Assembly (NCBI GenBank): GCA_018292915.2
Contig: JACVVK020000086.1
Location: 105,001-169,000, forward strand
Origin: Batillaria attramentaria
Lineage: Eukaryota; Mollusca; Gastropoda; Batillariidae
Direction of reading: 5' to 3'
Length of the DNA stretch: 64,000 nt
Both the position numbers and the translations under genes were made by a program. Positions 31,521-42,515 of this stretch are shown here, one piece after another. The notes under the pieces are model-generated. The model was given only the letters and a program-made list of their open reading frames with translations, was not told where the DNA came from and did no database searches. Position 1 is the stretch's first letter, and every line of letters starts with the position of its first letter.

Positions 31521-32009
31521 TCACTTTTCAAACGCATGCGCACGACTGTGCAATACGACACTGCATTTGCTCACCCGCAGTTCGGAAATGAAACTCATCC
31601 AACTTCTCCTCTCTCCTTATTTGACCCGTGCCTCGAATTTTCTCTCTTCCCGGAAACAAGTTCCAAACGCAAGTCCACAATCGCCTTGGGAAAAAGGGAA
31701 TAAAACGCCGTGCATTTCATAGGCGCTTATGCCCTTTTTTCAAGTTATTAGTAGAAGTCAGCCGCAGTCACCGTGTTTCCAGTCAAATGTTGTTGGTTGG
31801 AAACGTTCAATATGGAAATCTTTCTCTGCTGCTGTGACGGATTGCGTAGACAGGGGCTCAAGTCTACGGAGCCATACTTCTCAATAGCCTGATCTTTACA
31901 GATGGGCAGTGGGGTCTAATTTCGGGCCGCGTGTACGTCAGTCAAGCCTTAGAAATGTACTTCTTCATTTCCTGCTGACAGGGGAAGATACTCCCCGTCC
32001 ATTGCAGGC
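31521..32009. other. no further supported feature
   Basis: Normal-complexity sequence, possibly upstream of the candidate minus-strand exon. Confidence 0.3.
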
Positions 32010-32161
32010 CCGGATGACAAGAAAAATGGCGGCACTGCATGCGGATGGAAATTGCTGACCACTGGAATGTTTATCTGGCATCCTCTTCCCGACAGTGTCC
32101 TAGCCGAGCCGTCAGGGGTGTCAGTCAAGAATGGCGGGGAGTTGTTCCGGTGCTACTGCTA

Positions 32162-32315
<154 letters not shown>

Positions 32316-32402
32316 GGTGGAGCGCTCTGAGCCAGCATCTGCTGGGATACTGCGCTATATAAAAGCAATTATTATTATTATTATTATTACTACTACTACT
32401 AT
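32316..32402 (+). mobile_element. retroposon 3' end with (ATT)n/(ACT)n tail
   Basis: GTGGAGCGCTCTGAGCCAGC ... CTGCGCTATATAAAAGCAAT then ATT repeats. It is the same GCGCTATATAA + ATT ending as the LINE copies at 28240 and 57750. The TG tract lies just upstream, in its UTR. Confidence 0.6.
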
Positions 32403-33190
32403 CACTCAGTCAAACCTTGTGGCACGTTTGTGGTGCCGTTATCGGATGCTCGGGGAGCACCTCTCAATCACGTGCATTATCAGTTTGTTTATTTGCAACA
32501 TCACGAAGGCGATCAAAATCAAGATAACAGGACAGTGGATAACTGAACTGGCCTGGCTTCCATACTTCGGACATACATTAGTGATTCGTGTACAGATCAC
32601 CAGTCAAACACAGATAAAGAACATGGATTCACTTAACGGCACTACATACCCTTGTTCTCAGGCAAAGTAAAATGAGAAGAAAAATGGAGGCACGTACTGC
32701 ATGCGGATGGCAATTGCTGACAGTTACAATGTTCCTCTCTCATCTTCTGCCCGAAACTGTGTTAGACCAGGCATCACGAGTGGCAGTCAAGCTGGCGGGG
32801 AGTTGTTCCGGTGCTACCTTTTGGCTCGTTTGTTCTCAGGCAAAGTAATATGACAAGAAAAATGAAGGCACGCGCTGCATGCGGATGGAAATTGCTGACC
32901 GTTGGAATGTTTACCTCTCATTTTCTGCCCGAAAATGTGTTAGACCAAGCATCACGGGTTGCAGTCAAGATGGCGGGGAGTTGTTCTGGTGCTGTTGCGA
33001 GTCAAACCTTTTGGCAGGTTTGCCCTCAGGCAAATTAAAATGACAAGAAAAAAGAAGGAATTGCGTGCGGATGGAATTGCTGCCCGTTGGATTGTTTATC
33101 TCTCACCTTCTGCCCGAAATTGTTTTAGACCCGGCATTACGGCCGGGTGGCAGTCAAGATGGCGGGGGAGTTGTTCCGGTTCTACTTCAG

Positions 33191-33798
33191 TTCCAACATT
33201 ATTACTTCCAGAAAACCAGAAAGTTCTAAAAACAGGCCGAGAGGACGATACACTAGATATATTCGTAATGGGATCACACAGAAGGGAGACAAAAGTCGCT
33301 CACCTACCTTTGAGAAAATCGAAAACAAAGAAGAAAACAAACAAACAAACAAACAAACAAAAGACCAAATCGTCATAAAAAATCTCTGATGAAATTTCTC
33401 AAAATTCTGACCAGTTTGAATCAAAGTAACACACCGCCATTTTGATTAACCACCGTGAGCATGGCGTTCTTTTCAGCATACTGTATCATGCAAAGAGCAG
33501 ACGAACATTATACCATGCAGACCATGTAACCCGAAGACGTGAGGTACCTTATACAGATCCCATCCCGAAGACATGTACGGTGCATAGTTCATCATACAGA
33601 TCGCTTCTCCAAATGGCTTACGTTTCTCGAAATGTATGCCAATCAGCAGCAGAGGCCTTATTTTTGCGCATGCGTATTACCACGGATGAAAACGAGGCCT
33701 TATGTGCAAAATATATACAATGTGTTATTTATGAAGGTAAATTCTGTTCTCACGCTCACGTTCCTAACGTAAAGTCAGCACAATTCGTGATGTTTTTA
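33191..33798. other. no supported gene
   Basis: An (AAAC)n patch at 33340-33360 and one ACCGCCATTTT (YY1-like, reverse) at 33432. Otherwise unremarkable. Confidence 0.3.
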
Positions 33799-33908
33799 CG
33801 AAGTTTAACGTCCTTTTCCACCACAAATGAGTGACATCAAAGAAAGAGCAACGAGAAGAAGGCCAGCACAAATATTTGATTCTAGTCAGTCAGGATTCGA
33901 ACTCAGGC
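33799..33908 (-). mobile_element. SINE1, 5'-truncated
   Basis: AAGTTTAACGTCCTTTTCCA, GCCAGCACAAATATTTGATT and GGATTCGAACTCA are present; the head beyond the B box is missing. Confidence 0.85.
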
Positions 33909-33916
33909 ATACAACA

Positions 33917-34094
33917 ATAATAATAATATGATGATGATGATAATAATAATAATGACGATGAGTACCCGGAGAGAACCCCCGACGATCGGCCCGAATGAAC
34001 GGTGAAGGAAAAATTCTTTGCCCCGGTTGGTACTCGAACCTGACCTGTCGCATTGGTGGCGAAGTCTCTTAACCACTAGACCAGCGACCGCTCG
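33917..34094 (-). mobile_element. SINE2 with internal deletion
   Basis: The (AAT/ATG)n tail joins directly to TACCCGGAGAGAACCCCCGA and the head (CCACTAGACCAGCGACCG); about 200 bp of the 3' body is absent. Confidence 0.85.
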
Positions 34095-34183
34095 ACAATA
34101 ACATAACCGTCAACACATGTGGACATACAGTTGTAGCGAAAAGCAGATAAAGAAGACAGAAAATCCTCAAAATAAGCTCACAT

Positions 34184-34264
34184 CAGAAGAGCAGCCTACT
34201 CTCATTTCATTTACAGACTCACACCAGAAGAGCAGCTTACTCTCATTTCATTTACAGAAGCATC
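34184..34264. repeat. 41-bp tandem duplication x2
   Basis: CAGAAGAGCAGCCTACTCTC ... TTACAGACTCACAC repeats once at 34225 with one or two changes. Confidence 0.85.
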
Positions 34265-34719
34265 GTCACGTGAGACAGCACGTGGGAACTGGGGACATGC
34301 AGAAGTCCCAGAACGTTGCCACTAGGCTCTGCCGTTATCTTGAAATAGAGCTCGAGCGTCACAGATGGGACAAGCACGGATGCCCTTTTTCCAGAGACAC
34401 TAGAGCCATTTCACTGGTAATGAGAACTGGAGGTGACAGGGTGGGTGTGAGGTGTCAACGTTCGCTGCAACACAGAGTTAATTAGGACTGTGGTGGGCCG
34501 CGTTTTCTCCGCCTCTTCATGCAGAAGACTGGACATTAGATGTACGGCGATGGTGGGTTGGGTTGTTTCCGTGCAATTATATTCAGCTCTGATTCTTTGG
34601 ATCTAGAACTTCCTATGCACTATACACACCTTCGTTTCGTATAATGAGCAGATCTCACAGGGGGCAGGCGTCGACTTTTTTATTTATTTATTTTTTTCAT
34701 AATCTACACACGTGCAATA

Positions 34720-34800
34720 GCTCAATGTATACCCCAGCAAATCGACGTCAGTGGCTTGTGTACACTACGGCGCGAAGAGGCGTAATACTTACTATGTGCA
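34720..34800 (+). repeat. dispersed family R6
   Basis: TCAATGTATACCCCAGCAAA, TCGACGTCAGTGGCTTGTGT and ACTACGGCGCGAAGAGGC match 36670-36735 with a few changes. The function and extent are unknown. Confidence 0.6.
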
Positions 34801-34819
34801 TTATCACAGTGAAAAATCG

Positions 34820-35246
34820 CAGTTTCGCGTGGGCCTGTACTGAACTCACGCCTACTCTACGGTCCGAAAACCGTCGGCAACAGTTTCGCGTGGGCCTGTA
34901 CTGAACTCACGCCTACTCTACGGTCCGAAAACCGTCGGCAACAGTTTCGCGTGGGCCTGTACTGAACTCACGCCTACTCTACGGTCCGAAAACCGTCGGC
35001 AACAGTTTCACGTGGGCCTGTACTGAACTCACGCCTACTCTACGGTCCGAAAACCGTCGGCAACAGTTTCGCGTGGGCCTGTACTGAACTCACGCCTACT
35101 CTACGGCCCGAAAACCGTCGGCAACAGTTTCGCGTGGGCCTGTACTGAACTCACGCCTACTCTACGGTCCGAAAACCGTCGGCAACAGTTTCGCGTGGGC
35201 CTGTACTGAACTCACGCCTACTCTACGGTCCGAAAACCGTCGGCAA
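34820..35246. repeat. CpG-rich 61-bp tandem array, 7 copies
   Basis: Seven 61-bp units begin CAGTTTCGCGTGGGCCTGTA at 34820, 34881, 34942, 35003, 35064, 35125 and 35186. Only two substitutions were seen (TTCACG in unit 4, GGCCCG in unit 5). Each unit has seven CpG and a CGGT...ACCG short inverted repeat. The near identity means a recent expansion. There are no spacers between units. Confidence 0.97.
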
Positions 35247-35398
35247 CACGTCAGGCCAAGACCGTCCTGTTGATCGGCGGCGACGCGTCGCACGTGCCTT
35301 CCTAGCCCACAGCTTCATTTCTATGCATCAGATACTCTGCTGTGTAATAACACGGGGTGCGTTGCGGGTACATGAGGCTTACCATCAGGGGTAGTTTA

Positions 35399-35800
35399 GG
35401 GCCATCTCACACTAGCGTAACGCCCCGCGCGCAACGCTTGGCACATCGAGCGTGCGTGTCGCTACCCACGTCGCACGCGCATGATCGTGCTCTCACACTA
35501 GCGTGACGCAGACAGCTACAAAAGTTTTTACAAGATGGCGTCGTACGGATCATCCGAAGAAGATGACTGAAGTTCCCCTGCCAGGCTCATACTCGTCAAG
35601 TTTCTGATTGGCTGATAGCAATAATTTACGCGCGTCATTGTCGCAAGAATAGAACATTTTCTATCGGCCCGCGACAGAGATTTTCGTTGCGGACGAGACG
35701 CGCGGCTAGGGGTCTCACACTAGAACGCGCGGGAAAACTTGATGCGTGCGACAGAAATCTTGCCGCGTCGCGCACGCTTGACGCTAGTGTTAGAGGGCCC
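35399..35800. mobile_element. PIF/Harbinger-like MITE, 402 bp
   Basis: The left end GGGCCATCTCACACTAGCGT and the right end (reverse complement GGGCCCTCTAACACTAGCGT) are TIRs with two mismatches. TTA stands on both sides (35396-35398 and 35801-35803), the TWA-type duplication of PIF/Harbinger. Subterminal CTCACACTAG motifs recur inside (35490, 35712). A short reading frame beginning ATGGCGTCGTACGGATC (MASYGSSEEDD, stop) at 35534 may be the truncated start of a parental ORF. The interior is very CpG-rich. Confidence 0.87.
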
Positions 35801-35867
35801 TTAGGGGAAAGAAAAGTCCGGATGGAAACAGGCCCCGCCACATTACAGTGTGTCACCGAACTGAACT

Positions 35868-35894
35868 GAACGGAACGGAACGGAACGGAACTCG
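35868..35894. repeat. (GGAAC)n short pentamer run
   Basis: Five GGAAC/TGAAC-type units. Confidence 0.85.
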
Positions 35895-35984
35895 GCTGGT
35901 CGGTTGGTTAGTTGGCTAGCCCAACACTGTCTGTGGACGATATACTATTCTGCTTGAGTTACTCTTTTTGTTTTTTATTTGTCT

Positions 35985-36091
35985 TTTGATACAGATACAG
36001 ATATCTTTATTGCCCTTAAAACAGGAAGTTTGTCTTCGGCTTCACCGACAAGTAAAGGAGATCATGAAATCACACAAGAAGTTTTGCTTAT

Positions 36092-36130
<39 letters not shown>
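35985..36130. repeat. sequence with TTTATTGCCC motif ending in (CT)n
   Basis: ATACAGATACAGATATCTTT ... TTTTGCTTATAAACTC precedes a CT run at 36094-36130. Similar ATAACTTTATTG starts occur near 54135, so this is probably a retroposon end. Confidence 0.5.
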
Positions 36131-36132
<2 letters not shown>

Positions 36133-36144
36133 ACGATATCCCTG

Positions 36145-36270
36145 CATTTTGTCTAATTCGCCCAACTTTTATTGTCAGTTCTTGAAATGGACACACAAGT
36201 CTACTCAATAAACAAGTCAAGTCAAGTCAAGTCAAGTCAAGTCAAGTCTCTCTCTCTCTCTCTCTCTCAT
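36145..36270 (+). repeat. retroposon-like end with (AAGTC)n and (CT)n
   Basis: CTACTCAATAAACAAGTC is followed by six AAGTC units (36212-36246) and a CT run. The AATAAA-then-simple-repeat order is shared with several neighbours. Confidence 0.6.
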
Positions 36271-36446
36271 GCCTCCAGCTGCAGCAGCACCAGAGTTGAT
36301 AACTTACATAAAAACTCCAGTAATTACAACAGTAAAATCATACAATATGACTAAAACATTTGTAAAAGACAGCCACGCAAAATGTGTCACTGAATGGGGT
36401 CAGTAGATACTTTGGCTGCATGGCAGGCTGGCCCAGGTTTCTATAT

Positions 36447-36624
36447 GGCTCGTTTCACACAGGAGACGTTTTAGTCCGAACAAACATCGAACACGAACGA
36501 ACACGGCCTTGTCCCGTCTGCTTCATGTGAAATACGGCCACAAAATGCCTCTGCTGTAATTTTTCCAGCTCCTGTTCGAGCCGTGTTCGATGTTTCTTTG
36601 GTCGTGTTTGACGTTTGTTCACTG
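36447..36624. mobile_element. right-truncated relative of the 6742 MITE
   Basis: GGCTCGTTTCACACAGGAGA then CGTTTTAGTCCGAACAAAC matches the left TIR at 6742. An internal inverted pair ACATCGAACACG/CGTGTTCGATGT follows. The outer right TIR is lost at a CT run. No TSD. Confidence 0.5.
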
Positions 36625-36625
36625 T

Positions 36626-36626
<1 letters not shown>

Positions 36627-36670
<44 letters not shown>
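36627..36670. repeat. (CT)n microsatellite
   Basis: A CT run of about 20 units, followed directly by an R6 copy (36670-36735). Confidence 0.95.
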
Positions 36671-36671
<1 letters not shown>

Positions 36672-36789
36672 AATGTGTATACCCCAGCAAGTCGACGTGA
36701 GTGGCTTGTGTACACAATGGCGCAAAGAGGCTGTCATGTGTACTTTTCACTTCTTCATTTCCTTTAGATAGTTAATACTTTTTGTTTGT

Positions 36790-36906
36790 CTTTCTTTTTC
36801 TTTCTTTTTACCCTTTAGCGTAAAATACCAGGACAGCTTGTAAGACAGGCAGCAATGCCTAAAAGCTCTATCCTGAGTAAAAAAACGTTTCATCATCATC
36901 ATCATC

Positions 36907-36940
<34 letters not shown>
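36790..36940 (+). mobile_element. retroposon 3' end (family R14) with (CAT)n(CT)n tail
   Basis: CAGGACAGCTTGTAAGACAG, GCAGCAATGCCTAAAAGCTC and TATCCTGAGTAAAAAAACG, then CAT and CT repeats. Related ends are at 37440-37495, 38590-38690 and 9386-9470 (minus). Confidence 0.6.
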
Positions 36941-36943
<3 letters not shown>

Positions 36944-37331
36944 TTTTGTACGCTCTCGTTTTCCTCCCCGGCTTTTTGTCCACCTGTCTTCTTCCACGTG
37001 TTCCGTACACTACTGTAGTATCAGTTTTCTTTGGAACTTTTCTGTTTGTTCATCGTAAGATCAAGTTTTCTGTTGTAAAATTTCCCTGACAGGCGCGGTG
37101 CTACTAGCTCAGTGCGGGCACAAAAATCCAAAACCTCTCTCTGTCTCTTCTACAGGAAATGCGCAGACTTGCAGACTTTTTTTTTATGTCGGCAGTCATT
37201 ATTTACATGTATTTCATTCGACGAGATAATGTTTTTTCCTCGATGGTTTTTATGGCTGCATCGATCCCACATGGACGATTTTCAAGTCAGAGATCACTGA
37301 CGTCATCTTTGGACTTATAAATCTCTGTTTG

Positions 37332-37332
<1 letters not shown>

Positions 37333-37367
<35 letters not shown>

Positions 37368-37495
37368 GTAGCCTAAATTGTTAGTTTATCTTTGCTTATT
37401 ATGCTTTGTTTTTGCTTTTGCTTGATCATTATTGTAGATGTAGTGAGGACTTCTTGTAAGACAGGCAGAGAGGCCTACAAGAATCTCTCTCTCTC
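37333..37495 (+). repeat. CT run and a second R14 end
   Basis: A CT run at 37333-37366 precedes GAGGACTTCTTGTAAGACAG, GCAGAGAGGCCTACAAGAAT and another CT run, a short R14-type 3' end. Confidence 0.6.
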
Positions 37496-37507
37496 TTTCT
37501 CTTCGTA

Positions 37508-37557
37508 GTTCAACCAAAGATCTTCCCCCTACGTAGGGGAAAGATCTTTGGTTCAAC
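37508..37557. repeat. 50-nt zero-spacer palindrome
   Basis: Two 25-nt arms meet at the centre TACGTA (37530-37535) with only two non-palindromic pairs. The arm reads GTTCAACCAAAGATCTTCCC then CCTAC. It lies between CT-rich runs and is unlike any other repeat here. It could extrude as a cruciform or, if transcribed, fold as a perfect hairpin. Confidence 0.93.
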
Positions 37558-37789
37558 ATTCTCTCTGTCTCTCTGTCTCTGTCTGTCTCAGTGTCTGTCT
37601 GTTTGTCTGTCTGTCTCTCTCCCCCCCCCCCCTCCCCGGCTGAGAGTTACAGCCCGTAACATGTTATGCACAGGCTCATTATCCCCCCCCCCCCACTCCC
37701 CCGTCCCCCCTCCTCCCCACCGCTGCCACTGACCGGCGAGTGGTTGTCATTATCTCAAGACAGTCATCCCTAAATGGAACAGTCTGGGA

Positions 37790-37866
37790 CTGGTATCGGT
37801 CCGAGTGCCCGAAGGGACTTAGTGCCAAGGACACAATAAAGACTCCCCCCCCCCTCTCTCTCTCTC
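37790..37866 (+). repeat. retroposon-like 3' end with C and CT runs
   Basis: GCCCGAAGGGACTTAGTGCC then AAGGACACAATAAAGACTC, a C run and CT. It parallels the GCCCCTTGGGCTCAAAGCC + AATAAAA end near 18030. Confidence 0.5.
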
Positions 37867-37958
37867 GGGCCAGTACTCATGACTTTTACATGTATGGGCT
37901 TCTAATACGTCATTTTATACCCTCTAGACAGGGTATGCAAAAATGTATGCTATACATG

Positions 37959-37961
<3 letters not shown>

Positions 37962-38026
<65 letters not shown>
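37962..38026. repeat. (TG)n microsatellite
   Basis: A TG run of about 32 units. Confidence 0.97.
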
Positions 38027-38030
<4 letters not shown>

Positions 38031-38059
38031 GTAAGTTTTACTCATATGTATGTTTTCTA

Positions 38060-38215
38060 CCTTTTGTAGCCTTTTCTTTAGTCATTTTGTGGTGCCTTTT
38101 TTGTGTAGCAACGGCTGATTGAAAACTGACCAAATCTTTTCCGTTGTAAAATAAAGTTCGTTCGTTCGTTCGTTCGTTTGTTTGTTCGTTCGTTCTTTCG
38201 CTCTCTCTCTCTCTC
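38060..38215 (+). mobile_element. retroposon 3' end (family R13), (CGTT)n(CT)n tail
   Basis: GTAGCAACGGCTGATTGAAA, then TCCGTTGTAAAATAAAGTT, followed by CGTT units and CT. Confidence 0.65.
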
Positions 38216-38329
38216 TTTAAATTTTGTGTGCACTTGAAATCAATAGGCATTGTTTATGTGTCAGTCTGCTCGTTGTTTGTTTGTTTGTTGGTGCGATATT
38301 TGTGCGTTTATTTGTTTGTTTCTTTTTCT

Positions 38330-38478
38330 TGTTTTATTCCTTTTTTATGACTTAGTTAATAGTAGTTTTCAGCAACGGCAGGTAGGAAAACTGAGTAACT
38401 GAAGTCAACTGCCTCTATCGTTGTAAAATAAAGTTTCGTTGATTCACTGATTCATTGATTCTCTCTCTCTCTCTCTAT
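38330..38478 (+). mobile_element. retroposon 3' end (family R13), (GATT)n(CT)n tail
   Basis: TTCAGCAACGGCAGGTAGGA ... TATCGTTGTAAAATAAAGTT, then ATTGATTCACTGATTC-type repeats and CT. The tail differs from the copy 270 bp upstream. Confidence 0.65.
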
Positions 38479-38589
38479 TATACTGAAAACTGCATTTCCC
38501 CCTTCTTTTCTTCCTTCTTTTCTTACCATTTTGTACGACTTATTTTGTTTACTTGTATATACTGGTGTGTTTCCTTTCCTTTGGTTGTA

Positions 38590-38719
38590 GTTAGAAGAAG
38601 CTTAGCAGGACAGTTTGTAAGATATAGGCAGCAAATGCCTCACGGCTCAATGCTGTAATACACGTTCTCTCTCTCCCTCCCTCTGTCTCTTTCTATGCGC
38701 GTGCGTGCGTGCGCGCGGC

Positions 38720-38778
<59 letters not shown>
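38590..38778 (+). mobile_element. retroposon 3' end (family R14) with CT and TG tails
   Basis: AGCTTAGCAGGACAGTTTGT, AAGATATAGGCAGCAAATGC and CTCAATGCTGTAATACACG, then CT, GCGT and a TG run (38723-38778). Confidence 0.6.
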
Positions 38779-38779
<1 letters not shown>

Positions 38780-39286
38780 TGCTTTTTTTATTCTGCAAGT
38801 CTCTCCGCTGTCACAGTTTGCCTGCCGATCCGCGTGAATGACGTACATCGCATGCAATACGAGACATATATCACCCCAAGTGCTCTTCTCCGCGACAGCA
38901 ACACGATACCTTCACGGCTGCAGCATGGAACTTTCTGAGCTTAGGCGCTTGCTGGTTATTTTTCTCTCCTATGTCTTCTTCTTTTTCTTTCCTTAAAAGG
39001 ACCATATTCCAACTTTCTGTACTACTACACTTGCAAAATCGTTTTGAGTTCATGTGGTGTTAACCAGAGCACCGTTTCGACGCCTGCACAGTGACAACAT
39101 CTCACAGGCTTCAGGCGATACGAATATTCAGGTGTCAGCTAGTGTTGGGAGCTGGACAGATTTTGAATTTTCGCCGGCAGCTGTGGGATGTGGTAGTAAT
39201 TTCGAAATATCGGCGTTTAACCTTTTTTAATGCCTGCCCTGCCTCAAACACAATATGAGTACATGAAGAAACTTTAACAATTATTT

Positions 39287-39371
<85 letters not shown>
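39287..39371. repeat. (CT)n-(CA)n compound microsatellite
   Basis: About 13 CT units pass directly into about 29 CA units. Confidence 0.97.
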
Positions 39372-39374
<3 letters not shown>

Positions 39375-39467
39375 CCCCCCCCCCCTTTTCCCCAACACAC
39401 GCACACGGCCATATAGTTCATAAGCAGTCCATGAGCAGATTGCCAGAATTTAGTTCATTTGCACCGC

Positions 39468-39645
39468 GGAGCCGGGATAGCCAAATGGTAGAGCGTTGGA
39501 CTCCCAACGTACGGGTCGTGAGTTCGAATCCCGGCTGGGGCCAAATATTTGTTCTGGCCTTTTTCTCGTTGCCCCGTCTTTGATATCACCCTTTCGTGGT
39601 AGAAAAGGACGTTAAACTCCAAAACACACACCCACCCACCCACCC
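39468..39645 (+). mobile_element. SINE1, subfamily B, 13-bp TSD
   Basis: Full-length copy with TCATTTGCACCGC at 39455-39467 and 39646-39658. Confidence 0.95.
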
Positions 39646-39658
39646 TCATTTGCACCGC

Positions 39659-40430
39659 CTCAGAGGGCGAAATGTACCGACTTGATGCACTAGACTGTGC
39701 TACAATACCAGAAAAGACTTTTGATTTTCTGTCACAACCACGTAAGTTAGACAGCGGCAGCAGTTGTAATGACGCTCGAGACTAAATCAAAACTCAACCC
39801 GTTCCATTGTCCCATGCAGATGCTGTGCAATACGACACTGAAGAACTTCACTGACATCATACAGGAGCGGTTCTCACGTCAAAGGCTAGACGGTCTTTGA
39901 GCTTGTGATCGATAGCTCTTCAACAGCGCCTATTGACAAGAGGAGGTGTAAAGTTACATTCATACGATATGCCGCTGTTGCAAACGCTGTTTACCGCGCA
40001 CTGTTTAAAGACGCTAAAAATGGTGGGCGATGGAATCGCGATGCCTCGGCATTGAATGGACACGCTGAGACGCTGAGCTTTTCTTCACGTTGTATCACTT
40101 TCAGCCCTGCCACCGTATCACCTACGGTCTCGCAGACCCTTACAATAATACGCGTGCATGTGACTGACTCTCATACGCTCTGCACAGTGGAAGATTCCCC
40201 TATACGATGGATCCAATACTTCTTGAGAAATAGGGGTTTGTATCCAAGAGCCCAGCTTAAGATCTAGCACACTCGAAAAACTCCCTGGCAGAGAGCGTCA
40301 TCGCTACTGACATTCCTTCAGGGCTGAAAGTGGTATAGTTAAGGATGGGGAATACCTATGCAAAAGCGGAAGCGTAAGGAAAGATTAACTGAAACAGTAA
40401 TTTCATCGCTGAGTATAATTACTGGCCCGA
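39659..40430. other. no supported gene; one 120-codon ORF
   Basis: A plus ORF at 39905-40267 (starting MIDSSSTAPIDKRRC) is of normal composition but shows no domain or splice context, and its length is within chance. CACTTTCAGCCCTG (about 40098) recurs inverted near 40320. Confidence 0.25.
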
Positions 40431-40439
40431 TTTGGATGG

Positions 40440-40613
40440 GTGGGTGGGTGCTGGGGAGTTTCACGTCCATTCCCACCACGTATGGGTGATATCAAAGACG
40501 GGGCAACGCCAAAAAGGCCAGCGCAAATATTTGGTTCCCAGCCGGGATTCGAACTCACGACCTGGGCATTGAAAGTCCAACGCTCTACCATTCGGCTATC
40601 CCGGCTCCCCCCA
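40440..40613 (-). mobile_element. SINE1, subfamily B, 9-bp TSD
   Basis: Full-length copy; ATTTGGATG at 40431-40439 and 40614-40622. Confidence 0.92.
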
Positions 40614-40811
40614 ATTTGGATGACTGCGCCATCATTAAAAAAAAAAAAAAAAAAAAATGCGATTATCCACATTTTTTTTTTTCAGCATGTGTAGACATCC
40701 CAAGTCTGTTCAGGTTTGGATCGTAGACTCAAAGCAAGTCGCATTTCTCTCATAGTAGAAGCCACAAAGTCACGAAGACGGTCGCGAAGGCCAAATAAAA
40801 CATCCTTCTAC

Positions 40812-41202
40812 AATGCGAGAGGTCAGGGGTTCGTGTCCCACTCGGGGCAAAGAAGTTTTCCTTCTCGTATGTAGCACCGTTGATTCGGGCCGATCCTCGG
40901 GGGTTCTCTCCGGGTACTCCGGCTTCCTCCCCCTCTGCTTTGGAAATGTTCAGCCCCCCCTACCCCCTCCCCCGCCCCCAAATTTGAAGAATAAATGCAA
41001 TTCTAAATTCCGAAATGCAAATAGTAGAGCTGACCCTTCGCACCACGTGATTGCCATGTGTTAATGTCCAATGTGTGAGAGAATGCGTGTGATTGACGTG
41101 AGCGTGCGTGTTGGGTTCAGTTCGCGGCGCTTTGAGCCGATTCAAGAAACTGGGTAAAGCGCCTATACAATACTCATTATTATTATTATTATCATTATCA
41201 TC
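40812..41202 (+). mobile_element. SINE2, 5'-truncated in the head
   Basis: Begins at AATGCGAGAGGTCAGGGGTT and runs through the whole body (TTGGGTTCAGTTCGCGGCGC, GGTAAAGCGCCTATACAAT) to the (ATT)n/(ATC)n tail. The A box is missing. Confidence 0.9.
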
Positions 41203-41362
41203 TGGCAAACAGCAATACAGCTTCGGAAGCGCCAGTTTTCCATCTCAGCGACGTTACGAACTCACAGGCTTTAATTTGATATAGAAATGACGTTATTACT
41301 CCTAAAATTGTGAATATTGCGGTCGATTTTTTTCAAAAAGCCACAAACAGTGTGTAAAACAG

Positions 41363-41366
41363 CAGC

Positions 41367-41420
<54 letters not shown>
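41363..41420. repeat. (CAA)n microsatellite
   Basis: A CAA run of about 18 units abutting the truncated end of the TTAA MITE copy. Confidence 0.95.
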
Positions 41421-41775
<355 letters not shown>

Positions 41776-42255
41776 GTAGGCGGGGGGGGGGGGGGGGGGG
41801 TAAAGCTGATACAGACTGAACCCCAACACTGTTTATATGTTTTAATATTGCCATGGCGCGACTTATCCACAATTTCGCGAGTACGGATCACTCGTGTAAA
41901 ATCTACTAAGACGTCTCTTTGAGGCTTTCTTTTCCGGCTTTGATGTTGCCGCCATCTTTTTTTTGTCTCAACCACTGTGGTTCTCTAAAATCCATTAACA
42001 AAATGACAGCCTCAGGGCAACGCAGTGTGACTTAAGTCAGAGTTTCTTTGAGCTTTTGTAAAAAGATTTTTTTTTTAGGGTCTGTATTTCCTCGTGATAG
42101 AAAACCACTCAACGGAAAACTTATTTCCTTTTTTTTTTGTTTTGTTGTTGTTGTTTTGTGACAACAGTAATGCTGTCCTCAGAGTGTCGTCATTGTCAGC
42201 TGAATTCCCCTTTTCGCTTGACTGACTTCAAACCACTCAGATATTCCTTCCAACG

Positions 42256-42420
42256 AGACCGCCAACTTTGAAACATTAACACATTTCGTGCCGCGCGTGA
42301 ATATCCCACGTTTTTGACTCTTTTTCGGTTTTGGGCCCTGTATGCAAAAGTTAGGCAAGATTTACGGTTCCTTAAAGGCTCTGATTGCAGCAAACACGGG
42401 GTTGTAAAGGTGCATGTCTC
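42256..42420 (+). repeat. dispersed family R10, partial
   Basis: TTCGTGCCGCGCGTGAATAT, TTTTTCGGTTTTGGGCCCTG and GCTCTGATTGCAGCAAACAC; the second half of the element is absent. Confidence 0.65.
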
Positions 42421-42482
42421 AGATTAAAACCCAAAGCAAACATGGCGAACATTGTCCACATGATGTACTTTAAAAAAGTCAC

Positions 42483-42483
<1 letters not shown>

Positions 42484-42515
<32 letters not shown>

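Noticed and set aside
34820..35246. CRISPR-like array
   Set aside because: Units are contiguous 61-bp tandem copies without unique spacers, in a eukaryotic setting.
39905..40267. 120-codon plus-strand ORF
   Set aside because: Within chance length; no recognised family or splice sites.
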